Source: Hoeflea sp.
GTDB lineage: Bacteria > Pseudomonadota > Alphaproteobacteria > Rhizobiales > Rhizobiaceae
DNA: 64,000 bases
Reading direction: 5' to 3'
Assembly (NCBI RefSeq): GCF_002733955.1
Contig: NZ_NVXQ01000003.1
Span: 124,001 to 188,000, forward strand
Made by a program: the position numbers and the translations under genes. The notes below the pieces were generated by a model, which saw only the letters and a list, made by a program, of their open reading frames with translations, was not told where the DNA came from and searched no databases. The number at the start of each line of letters is the position of its first letter. Position 1 is the first letter of the stretch. This document shows positions 26,591-33,952 of the stretch, in pieces.

Positions 26591-26620
26591 AAGGGGCGCC
26601 GAAACCGGCGCCCCTTTTTT
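26591..26620. terminator. Rho-independent terminator
   Basis: GGGGCGCC (26593-26600) pairs perfectly with GGCGCCCC (26607-26614) across GAAACC, followed by six T and ATTT. It closes the membrane protein gene on the plus strand. It may also serve the convergent binding-protein gene, although the A-run on that side is short. Confidence 0.9.
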
Positions 26621-26654
26621 ATTTAACCTCAGCAGACTGATGGTCTGTCTTATT

Positions 26655-27905
26655 TCATCGAGCTTTCACGTCAGCCACGTCGGCGGCCGTCATCTGGCCA
26701 TTGGTGACAACTTCGCCATCCTTGATCTGCCAGAGGCGGAACGGACCGGAGATGTCGCCATACTGGTCGAACGACACATTGCCGATCACGCCCTGGTAGT
26801 TGATCGCCTTGCCTTCATTGATCAGCGCCAGCGCCTTCTTGAACTCTTCCGGTCCGGCATAGATCACCTCGCCTTCCGGGTCGACAACCGAGCGGATGGC
26901 GTCGCGGATCGCTGCAGACTCGGCCTTGCCAGCCTTGGCGACCGCCAGCCCGACAATCGCACCCGCATCATAGGACCGGTCGGCCGCAGGCGCCGATGGC
27001 GCAATGCCGCCGGAGAACTCTTCGTAATTGGCGTAGAAATACTTGGTCGAGTCCGTCTCGGTGGTACCCGAAGACGTACCAAAGGCGCCTTCAAGATATT
27101 GTGCGCCGACAGCCTCGATGAAGTCGGTCGAGTTCATGCCATCATTGAGCAGGAACTTCTGCGGCCCGCCCTGGCTGATCCAGGCCCGCGCAACGGTTGC
27201 GCCGTCGACAGGATAGCTGATCAGGTAGAGCGCTTCCGGTTCACCCTCCATCGCCGCGGTCACTTCGGCGCTGTAGTTGGGCTGGTTCTCGTTATACGGC
27301 GTCGCCGAGGTAATTTCGCCACCCAGAGCCACGTAGGAGGCTGAGAATTCGCGCATCAGGTTGAGGCCGAAATCATTGTTGACGTGAATGATGGCCAGTT
27401 TCTTGAGCCCGGAGTCGATGGCGTATTTCGCCGCCGCGATTCCCTGCAGCGCATCCGAGGTGATGGTGCGGAAGAAGTAACCGCCGGTCTTGCCGTCGCG
27501 GCTGAGCTGCGTCAGCGTCGGGCTCGAAGAAGCCGGCGAAACCTGAACCACTTCGGCCGCGGCCGTCACCGATGTCAGGATCGGGATCGAGACCGACGAG
27601 ATGATGCCGCCGATGACGACGGGAACCTGCTTGACATTGACGAGCTGCGTCGCTTGGTCGACGGCCACATTGCCCTGGCTCTGGCTGTCGCGGGTATCGG
27701 TCACAAGATCGCAGCCCAGCACACCGCCGGCCTCGTTGATGTCGCGGAAGGCCATTTCCACCGATTTCGCCCCGGCCTGGCCATAGGCGCCAGCCGGTCC
27801 GGTCAGTTCCATCACCATGCCGATGGTGATGTCGCAAGCTTGCGAGCTCAGCGCCGAAGCGCACAACATGGCCATGGCAAGGCCCGATTTTCTGATCATG
27901 TTCAT
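26655..27905 (-). CDS. Branched-chain-amino-acid-type ABC importer, periplasmic binding protein
   Basis: 416 residues with a signal peptide (about 1-23) and AAGGAG before the ATG. The mature N terminus CDITIGMVMELTGPAGAYGQ is the LivJ-like opening. VPVVIGGIISSVSIPIL, VVQVSPASSSPTLTQL and YDAGAIVGLAVAKAG are the following Peripla_BP_6 segments. It belongs to the HAAT importers, which take amino acids, amides, urea and aromatic or cyclic acids. It is the last gene of the minus-strand operon that starts with the GntR regulator, while its ATPases and permeases are on the opposite strand from 30568. Ligand unknown. Confidence 0.88.
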   Translation of the reverse strand: MNMIRKSGLAMAMLCASALSSQACDITIGMVMELTGPAGAYGQAGAKSVEMAFRDINEAGGVLGCDLVTDTRDSQSQGNVAVDQATQLVNVKQVPVVIGGIISSVSIPILTSVTAAAEVVQVSPASSSPTLTQLSRDGKTGGYFFRTITSDALQGIAAAKYAIDSGLKKLAIIHVNNDFGLNLMREFSASYVALGGEITSATPYNENQPNYSAEVTAAMEGEPEALYLISYPVDGATVARAWISQGGPQKFLLNDGMNSTDFIEAVGAQYLEGAFGTSSGTTETDSTKYFYANYEEFSGGIAPSAPAADRSYDAGAIVGLAVAKAGKAESAAIRDAIRSVVDPEGEVIYAGPEEFKKALALINEGKAINYQGVIGNVSFDQYGDISGPFRLWQIKDGEVVTNGQMTAADVADVKAR

Positions 27906-27945
27906 TCGCGTTCTCCTTGTTATGGGGCCTCTCTCGCCCGCTTCG

Positions 27946-28350
27946 TTATGCCAAAATCCACGTCTCCTGCAGCTGCCGCCAGACCACCCCCTCAGGTGCC
28001 TCCGGGTCGGCGCTGAACACGGCAGAGGAGCGGCGCGCAGACTTTTGCCCGTCGATCACCTGGTGTTCGTCGTAGACCACAAGCACGATGCCCTCACCGA
28101 GCTCATGTGCTACGATCAAGTCCACTCTGATCTCGAAATCCGCCGGGCGCTTGCCGCGCGCCGCCTTGATCATGGCGGCAATCTCCGCCGTGCCGATGGT
28201 GTTGGCATCGGGCTCGATCATCATCATGTCGGACGCAAACGCCCGCAGCGACACCGACAGATCCGCATCCGTTGCACGCCCGGTGAACCACTCGACAAAG
28301 AATTTGTGCCGGTTGACGACTTCAGCCTGGGCGCGCGCGATCAGATCCAC
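27946..28350 (-). CDS. NTF2-like / SnoaL-like small protein
   Basis: 134 residues. The N-terminal helix (VNRHKFFVEWFTG) precedes SLRAFASDMMMIEPDANTIG. The C-terminal strands (RVDLIVAHELGEGIVLVVYDEHQV, then VVWRQLQETWIL) have the alternating pattern of the cone-shaped NTF2 fold used by SnoaL-type cyclases, ketosteroid isomerases and many binding proteins. It lies between the aldo/keto reductase (four bases) and the binding-protein gene in the GntR-led operon, so it probably acts on an intermediate of the same pathway. I see no catalytic residue set that fixes its reaction. Confidence 0.65.
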   Translation of the reverse strand: MDLIARAQAEVVNRHKFFVEWFTGRATDADLSVSLRAFASDMMMIEPDANTIGTAEIAAMIKAARGKRPADFEIRVDLIVAHELGEGIVLVVYDEHQVIDGQKSARRSSAVFSADPEAPEGVVWRQLQETWILA

Positions 28351-28354
28351 GAGA

Positions 28355-29410
28355 TCAGTGCCCTTCCTTGTTGAGATTGTATTTCATCACCGAACCATGC
28401 TTGCCGTTGCGGTCCCGCTCCAGCGTGTAGACATCGCCCGGCACCGGGTTGGCCCGCGCCAGCACGGCATCAATCGCAGCGAAATCCTGGGCAGTAAGCT
28501 TGATCCCCGGAATGGCCAGATTGCGCGCAAGGTGATTTCGGTTGCGCGCGCCGACGATCACGGCGGCAACTCCCGGGCGCTCGAGCACGGCGCGGCTGGC
28601 AATCGAGGCGATGTCGCTGTCATGGCGCGCGGCGATCGCAGACAGCACCTCAAGAAGCTCCTGGAACAGGTCCCAACCGCCGAACTCGTCGACGATCAGC
28701 TTGTACTTGATCAACGAACGGTTCTCGAAGGGAGACTGCAGTTCCGGCACGCCCAGCATGCGCTCGGAAAACAGCCCGCCACCGACCGAACCATAGCACA
28801 GCAGATTGACTCCATGGACTTGAGCCGCTTCGACCATCGACCGAGACGGTCGGTCATCGATCAGCGAATACTGCACCTGCATCGAGACCAGCGGCACCCC
28901 GGCCTTGACGATCCGCAGCATCTGCTCGGTGTTGAAATTGGTACCGCCGATATTGGCGATTTTGCCTTCCTGGCGGAGCTCCGCCAGCCAGCCGGCCACC
29001 TCGACCTGGCGGTCGATCTCGTAGTCCCACCAGTGGAACTGCACCAGGTTGAGCTGTTCCATCCCGAGGCGCTTGAGGGAGGTGTCGATTCCTTCGACAA
29101 CATCTGCCCGCGTCAGCGTGGCGAGATTGCCCAGATCCGGCACGAATTTGGTATGCACCTTGATCCGGCTCAGCGCCTCAGTGCCCCTCACCCGTTCATA
29201 CTCCTTGCGAAAATCGCCGATCAGCGCTTCCACGCCGGTGTAGATGTCCGCGCAATCGAATGTCGTGATCCCCGCATCGGCAAAGGCAATCATGTCCTCG
29301 ATGCCGGCCTGCCGGTCGACCTCGCCGTGGCCGCCGGCCAGCTGCCAGCCGCCCTTGATAACACGCGAGATCCGGTGTCCGGGCGCGAGGTCAAATGTCT
29401 GCATTGTCAT
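28355..29410 (-). CDS. Aldo/keto reductase
   Basis: 351 residues, (beta/alpha)8 barrel. The catalytic tetrad is in place: Asp and Tyr in FDCADIYTG, Lys in KVHTKFVP, His in LVQFHWWDYE. C-terminal VIVGARNRNHLARNL is the NADPH-binding segment. It shares unusual motifs with the reductase domain of the fusion at 33953 (LAPGxxISR near the start, QFHWW, GVPLVSxQV, SLIDxR), so the two are paralogues in one cluster. Its start overlaps the end of the TIGR04076 gene by 20 bases. It probably reduces an aldehyde or ketone intermediate, or runs the reverse oxidation. Confidence 0.88.
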   Translation of the reverse strand: MTMQTFDLAPGHRISRVIKGGWQLAGGHGEVDRQAGIEDMIAFADAGITTFDCADIYTGVEALIGDFRKEYERVRGTEALSRIKVHTKFVPDLGNLATLTRADVVEGIDTSLKRLGMEQLNLVQFHWWDYEIDRQVEVAGWLAELRQEGKIANIGGTNFNTEQMLRIVKAGVPLVSMQVQYSLIDDRPSRSMVEAAQVHGVNLLCYGSVGGGLFSERMLGVPELQSPFENRSLIKYKLIVDEFGGWDLFQELLEVLSAIAARHDSDIASIASRAVLERPGVAAVIVGARNRNHLARNLAIPGIKLTAQDFAAIDAVLARANPVPGDVYTLERDRNGKHGSVMKYNLNKEGH

Positions 29411-29747
29411 CTCCCAGCGGCACCGCTGTCGTCTCTGAATGGTTGAAGCGCCTGAGCTTCGTGCGGGTAATTCTCAGCCGCGACGGGCAATGCGGGTCCG
29501 GACAGGCAATTTCCGCGTCCGTTGACATCCAGTCATTGGGATCGGTCTGGCGCTGTTTCGCCGCCAGCAGCGGCAGCACCGAAGCCAGAGAGTAGATCGA
29601 CATGCCCTGTCCCGGCGGCAAATGCAGCATCTCGCCGCGCAGCTCGAAATAGTCGCCGACCTTGGCCCCGCACCAGATCTTCGCACCTTCCGGGGCCACC
29701 ACCTCTACCTTCAGGTCCCAAAGCTCAAACCCTTCATCGGCACTCAT
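29391..29747 (-). CDS. TIGR04076-like protein of unknown function
   Basis: 118 residues. LWDLKVEVVAPEGAKIWCGAKVGDYFELRG, PPGQGMSIYSLASVLPLL and MSTDAEIACPDPHCPSRLRI follow the pattern I remember for TIGR04076. That pattern is a strand pair, a Cys-Gly-x-Lys-x-Gly-Asp turn, a helix over SIY..LxPLL, and a final CPDP strand. No reaction is known for this family. It overlaps the GntR gene by four bases and the reductase gene by 20, so it is part of the operon. The three cysteines (WCG, ACPDPHC) could bind a metal; that is a guess. Confidence 0.65.
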   Translation of the reverse strand: MSADEGFELWDLKVEVVAPEGAKIWCGAKVGDYFELRGEMLHLPPGQGMSIYSLASVLPLLAAKQRQTDPNDWMSTDAEIACPDPHCPSRLRITRTKLRRFNHSETTAVPLGDDNADI

Positions 29748-30469
29748 GACGCGGCTCCGTTTTCAGCAACCCAGAACTCTGGCCCGGCCCGTTCGAGAAT
29801 GGCAAAGGACTGGCTGATATCGGCAGTCAGCTCGGCCGAAACCTGCGCCTTGTCACCAGCCCTGATCGCCGCGAGAATGCCGCGGTGATGCAACGTGGCC
29901 GCCGTATCGGTGAGCGGGCTGTGCAGCTTTGCCGCCGCTCGCACATAGGGCCCAGCCTGCATCCACAGGCTTTCGACGATCGGCATGAACACCGACGACC
30001 CGGCGGCCTCGTAGAGCTTGAAATGGAAAGCGTGGTTGAGCGTGGCGACATCCTGCGCCTCGCCTGTGTCCTCATACTCGGATGTCAGAATTTCCAGCCG
30101 CTTGATATCCGCATGGGTCAGATTGGCAATCGCCCGGGCTGCGAGTTCACCTTCGATCAGGGTGCGCGCCTGGGCGATATCGCGCGCCCGCTCCAGCGTC
30201 AGAAGGGGAACCCGCACCCGCCGGTTTGCCATCGCCTCGAGCGCGCGCTCCGAAACCAGCCGGGCCAGCGCTTCGCGCACCGGCATCGAACTCACCGACA
30301 TCCGCTGCGCCACATCACCGGCCAGAAAGATCTCGCCGGCATCAAACCGGCCCTGGATCAGGGCATCGCGAAGCTGCCGGTAAATCCGGTCCTGAACCGT
30401 TTCCCGGCCAACCGGCGCGAGATGATCAAGCCCGGGTCCGTCAAACTTTGAGCTGGTCTGAATGTTCAT
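29744..30469 (-). CDS. GntR-family transcriptional regulator (FCD/VanR-type)
   Basis: 241 residues from the ATG at 30469. An in-frame start at 30553 would run through the palindrome in the divergent promoter and is less likely. The winged helix spans about 25-90 (VQDRIYRQLRDALIQGRFDAGE, then SVSSMPVREALARLVSERALE). The C-terminal all-helical FCD ligand domain has the metal-ligand pattern with LNHAFHFKLYEAA and a later HHRGILAAI. FCD regulators usually repress neighbouring catabolic genes until an organic acid binds. It is the first gene of the minus operon and is divergent from the livG-like gene. Confidence 0.88.
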   Translation of the reverse strand: MNIQTSSKFDGPGLDHLAPVGRETVQDRIYRQLRDALIQGRFDAGEIFLAGDVAQRMSVSSMPVREALARLVSERALEAMANRRVRVPLLTLERARDIAQARTLIEGELAARAIANLTHADIKRLEILTSEYEDTGEAQDVATLNHAFHFKLYEAAGSSVFMPIVESLWMQAGPYVRAAAKLHSPLTDTAATLHHRGILAAIRAGDKAQVSAELTADISQSFAILERAGPEFWVAENGAAS

Positions 30470-30544
30470 TCTGACAATGCCGCCTTCTTCCGTTTGCAGC
30501 TTTACTTTAGGCCTCAAACATGATCCTGTAAATGATAAATGATA

Positions 30545-30554
30545 GTTGATCAAC
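30545..30554. promoter_or_regulatory. Perfect palindrome in the GntR/livG divergent promoter
   Basis: GTTGATCAAC is a perfect 10-base palindrome, 14 bases before the livG-like ATG, preceded by a short direct repeat ATGATAA-ATGATA (about 30532-30544). FCD-type GntR regulators bind short palindromes of about this size, so this is the probable autoregulatory operator. Its position would also block the importer transcript. Confidence 0.45.
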
Positions 30555-30567
30555 TTTGGTTGAGTGA

Positions 30568-31350
30568 ATGACAGACCCCAGTCAGCCCTCCATCCTCGAG
30601 GCCCGCGGCATCACCAAATCCTTCGGTGGTTTCTGCGTCGTCAATGATATTTCCCTGGACCTTGCGGCCTCCGAGATACTTGGCGTCATTGGTCCCAACG
30701 GCGCCGGCAAGTCGACATTGTTCAATCTGCTCGCCGGCGCCTTGCCGGTTGACGCGGGCAGCATTCGCCTGGCCGGCAAGGACTTGACGCGGGCCCGTCC
30801 GGAAGCCCGCATTCAGTCCGGTCTCGGGCGCACCTTCCAGATCCCGCGGCCCTTCCCGCGCATGACGGTGCTGGAAAATGTCATGACCGCGGCGCAGAAC
30901 CAGCGCGGCGAAAGCCTGTTTTCCGCCCTTGCCGCACCGCGCCTCGTTGCCCAGCAGGAACGCGCCAATGCTGCGCGCGCCCGCGACATTCTCGACTTCG
31001 TCTCACTCTCCCATCTCGAGGACCAGCCTGCGGCGGTCCTCTCTGGCGGGCAGAGAAAACTGCTCGAGCTGGCGCGCGTACTGATGGCCGAACCGCGCGT
31101 CATTCTGCTTGATGAGCCGGCCGCCGGGGTCAATCCGGCGCTTCTGGATCTGATCATCGACCGGATTGTCGCGATCAACGAGCTGGGAATTGCAGTGCTG
31201 CTGATTGAACACAACATGGAGATGATCGCCCGTCTTTGCCCCCGCGTCATGGTGATGGCCGCGGGCAAGGCGCTGGCCGAGGGCACGCCTGCCGAGGTCA
31301 CCAAGCGCGCTGACGTGATCGATGTCTATCTCGAGGGCATGCCGACATGA
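30568..31350 (+). CDS. livG: Branched-chain-amino-acid-type ABC importer, ATP-binding protein (LivG-like)
   Basis: 260 residues, typical LivG length. Walker A GPNGAGKST (about 38-46), signature LSGGQRKLLELARVL, Walker B VILLDEPAAGVNP, switch His in IEHNMEMIARLC. The family-specific RTFQIPRPFPRMTVLENV loop is present. It energises the HAAT importer together with the LivF-like protein. First gene of the plus-strand operon and divergent from the GntR regulator. The next gene overlaps by four bases (ATGA). Confidence 0.93.
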   Translation: MTDPSQPSILEARGITKSFGGFCVVNDISLDLAASEILGVIGPNGAGKSTLFNLLAGALPVDAGSIRLAGKDLTRARPEARIQSGLGRTFQIPRPFPRMTVLENVMTAAQNQRGESLFSALAAPRLVAQQERANAARARDILDFVSLSHLEDQPAAVLSGGQRKLLELARVLMAEPRVILLDEPAAGVNPALLDLIIDRIVAINELGIAVLLIEHNMEMIARLCPRVMVMAAGKALAEGTPAEVTKRADVIDVYLEGMPT

Positions 31351-32078
31351 CCGCGCTGTCGCTATCGCAACTGCAGGCCGGGTACGATCCCGACCTGCCC
31401 ATCGTCAAGGGCGTGAGCTTCACCGTCAAAAAGGGCGAAGCCGTCTGCATTCTCGGCCCCAACGGGGCCGGAAAATCCACCATGATCAAGGCCATCGCCG
31501 GGCTGGTTCCCTGTTTCGGCGGCCAGGTGCGGCTCGGCGAAACGGATGTCACCGGCCTGCCTTCGCACCTTCTGGCGCGCAACGGCATGGGCTTCGTGCC
31601 CCAGACCGAAAACATCTTCACCCGTCTTTCCATCATCGAGAACCTGCAGATCGCCGCGCAATTGCTGCCCAAGCACGAGCGCCCCGGCCGGATCGAGGCG
31701 ATGCTCGATATGTTTCCCGACCTCGCCGCCCGCCCGCGCGAACTGGCTGGCGCACTGTCCGGTGGCCAACGCCAGATGCTTGCCGCAGCACGGGCGCTTC
31801 TTACCGAGCCGGAGGTGCTGATGCTCGATGAACCTTCCGCCGGCCTTTCGCCCAAGCTCGTCGGCCAGGTGTTTGAAACCCTGCGCAGGATCTCCGAAAC
31901 CGGCGTGACGCTGGTGCTGGTGGAACAGAATGTTCGCGCAGCCCTGACACTCACCGAACGTGCTCTGGTGCTCGTCGACGGCAAGCTGGCCCATGACGGA
32001 CCGACCGACGTGCTTCACGACGGCAAGTTTCTGGGCGAACTGTTTCTCGGCCATCGCGCAGCGGAGGCAGGCCAATGA
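31347..32078 (+). CDS. livF: Branched-chain-amino-acid-type ABC importer, ATP-binding protein (LivF-like)
   Basis: 243 residues. Walker A GPNGAGKST, signature ALSGGQRQMLAAARALL, Walker B VLMLDEPSAGLSPKLV. The LivF-type Q-loop region GMGFVPQTENIFTRLSIIENL is clear. It forms the second nucleotide-binding subunit with the LivG-like protein. Both ends overlap neighbours by four bases, so the operon is tightly coupled. Confidence 0.93.
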   Translation: MTALSLSQLQAGYDPDLPIVKGVSFTVKKGEAVCILGPNGAGKSTMIKAIAGLVPCFGGQVRLGETDVTGLPSHLLARNGMGFVPQTENIFTRLSIIENLQIAAQLLPKHERPGRIEAMLDMFPDLAARPRELAGALSGGQRQMLAAARALLTEPEVLMLDEPSAGLSPKLVGQVFETLRRISETGVTLVLVEQNVRAALTLTERALVLVDGKLAHDGPTDVLHDGKFLGELFLGHRAAEAGQ

Positions 32079-32989
32079 ACCCGCAAGCCATCATCGACGG
32101 ATTGATTGCCGGCTCCACCATCGGGCTGGGGGCGATCGGCCTGACGCTCACCTATTCCATTCTCCGCTTTGCCAATTTCACCCATGGCGATTTTCTCGCC
32201 TGGGGCGCCTATCTTACCCTCACCGTCGCAGGCGTTCTCGGCGGTCTTGCAGCCGGTCTCGGCGCCCCGGTCTATCCCTTCAGCTTCGGCTGGGGCCTGC
32301 CGCTTGCCATGCTCGGCGGCGTGGCGCTGACGGTGGCCCTGACCCTCGGGCTCGACCGGGTCCTGTTCGGAAAACTGCGGGCCAGGGGCGCTGATGCGAT
32401 CATCATCGTCATGGCAAGCTTTGGCGCGTCCATGGCGCTGCGCTCGCTGCTCGAGTTCATTTTCACCGCCAAGCCCGTCTATTTCACCAAGGCGCTGCAG
32501 ATCGCCAAGCCGCTGGGTCTTGGAATGCGCGCGACGCCGGACCAGCTTCTTGTGATCGGGCTCACCGCGCTGCTGGTTCTCGCGCTGCATCTGCTGGTCA
32601 CATACAGCGCCACCGGCCGCGCCATGCGGGCGGTTTCCGAAGATCCGGGCCTTGCAGGCGTCTACGGGATCGATGTCGCCAAGGTGGTGCGTGTGACCTG
32701 GATCATCGGCGCCGGCATGGCTTGCATCGCCGGCGTCATGGCAGGCCTGCTGGTGCAGATCCGCCCCTATATGGGCTTTGACCTGCTGCTACCGCTGTTC
32801 TCCGCGGCCATTCTAGGCGGCATCGGCTCCATCCCCGGCGCCATGCTCGGCGGATTAATCATCGGGCTCAGCGAAGCCTTTGCGGTGCAGATCATCGGTG
32901 CGGAATGGCGCGCAGCCATTTCCTTTGTCATCCTCGTCATCGTGCTGATGCTGCGCCCGCAGGGCCTCTTCGGTCAGAAGGAGGCCTGA
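32075..32989 (+). CDS. livH: Branched-chain-amino-acid-type ABC importer permease (LivH-like)
   Basis: 304 residues, with about eight hydrophobic helices. N-terminal IIDGLIAGSTIGLGAIGLTL and LRFANFTHGDFLAWGAYLTL are the LivH signatures. VSEDPGLAGVYGIDVAKVVRVTW is the cytoplasmic coupling region and ILGGIGSIPGAMLGGLIIG the conserved late loop. It pairs with the LivM-like permease two bases downstream. Confidence 0.92.
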   Translation: MNPQAIIDGLIAGSTIGLGAIGLTLTYSILRFANFTHGDFLAWGAYLTLTVAGVLGGLAAGLGAPVYPFSFGWGLPLAMLGGVALTVALTLGLDRVLFGKLRARGADAIIIVMASFGASMALRSLLEFIFTAKPVYFTKALQIAKPLGLGMRATPDQLLVIGLTALLVLALHLLVTYSATGRAMRAVSEDPGLAGVYGIDVAKVVRVTWIIGAGMACIAGVMAGLLVQIRPYMGFDLLLPLFSAAILGGIGSIPGAMLGGLIIGLSEAFAVQIIGAEWRAAISFVILVIVLMLRPQGLFGQKEA

Positions 32990-32991
32990 GA

Positions 32992-33951
32992 ATGGAAATC
33001 CTTGCTTACGCCGCCTTCTTCCTCACCATTGCCCTGACCTATGCCATCATCTGTCTGGGCCTGAACGTGCAATGGGGCCAGACCGGCCTGTTCAATGTCG
33101 GCATCGCCGGCTTCGTCGGCCTCGGCGCCTATGTCTCTGCCGCTCTGACGACGCCCGATGCGGTCGAGCGGATTGGCGGCTTCGATCTGCCCATCGTGCT
33201 GGGCTGGCTGGCAGCCATGGTGGCCGGCGGAGTGCTGGCGCTTGCCGTAGGTCTGCTGACCCTGAGGATGCGGTCCGACTACCTGGCAATCACCACATTC
33301 GGCATCGCCGTGGCGCTGCAGCTTGTGTTCCAGAACACCGAAAGCCTCACCGGCGGCGCCTTCGGCATGGCCTTCATCCCGCGACCGTTTTCCGGCCTGC
33401 AGAGCGAGCCTTTTGCTTTCAACGTGCTCAACCTGGCGCTCACGGCGCTCGTCGTGCTGGTGCTTTATTTCCTGCTCGAGCACCTCTTGCGCAGCCCCTG
33501 GGGCCGGGCGCTCAGAGCCGTGCGCGAGGATGAGGTTGCGGCACAGGCGCTAGGCAAGAACCCTATCCTGCTGCGCATTCAGGCCTTCGCGCTCGGCGGC
33601 GCCATCATGGCGCTGGCCGGTGCGGTGCAGGCCCATTTCATCGGCTTCATCGCCCCGGGCAATTACCTGCCGATGATGACCTTCCAGGTCTGGGCCATGC
33701 TGATCGTCGGCGGCTCCGGCAACAACCGTGGCGCCATTCTGGGTGCCGTGCTGGTCTGGGCCATCTGGGCGCTCTCCGGTGCGCTGATTTCCGAAATCTT
33801 CCCGGCCGACCAACAGGCCCGCGCCGCGTCACTGCAGATCGTCATCATCGGCGTCATGCTCTGCGCCATCCTGCTCTGGCGGCCTCAGGGAATTTTGCCG
33901 GAAGTGCGCTCCGTCTCCCGTCATCTTGGGCTTCGAAACAAGGACAACTGA
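32992..33951 (+). CDS. livM: Branched-chain-amino-acid-type ABC importer permease (LivM-like)
   Basis: 319 residues from the ATG at 32992, which has AAGGAGG six bases upstream; an in-frame start at 32905 lies inside livH. NVQWGQTGLFNVGIAGFVGLGAY is the LivM signature, REDEVAAQALGKNPILLRIQAF the coupling loop, and GGSGNNRGAILGAVLVW the late conserved loop. It completes the channel. The aldo/keto reductase-RidA gene starts directly after this stop codon, so the enzyme is expressed with the importer. Confidence 0.92.
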   Translation: MEILAYAAFFLTIALTYAIICLGLNVQWGQTGLFNVGIAGFVGLGAYVSAALTTPDAVERIGGFDLPIVLGWLAAMVAGGVLALAVGLLTLRMRSDYLAITTFGIAVALQLVFQNTESLTGGAFGMAFIPRPFSGLQSEPFAFNVLNLALTALVVLVLYFLLEHLLRSPWGRALRAVREDEVAAQALGKNPILLRIQAFALGGAIMALAGAVQAHFIGFIAPGNYLPMMTFQVWAMLIVGGSGNNRGAILGAVLVWAIWALSGALISEIFPADQQARAASLQIVIIGVMLCAILLWRPQGILPEVRSVSRHLGLRNKDN

Positions 33952-33952
33952 T

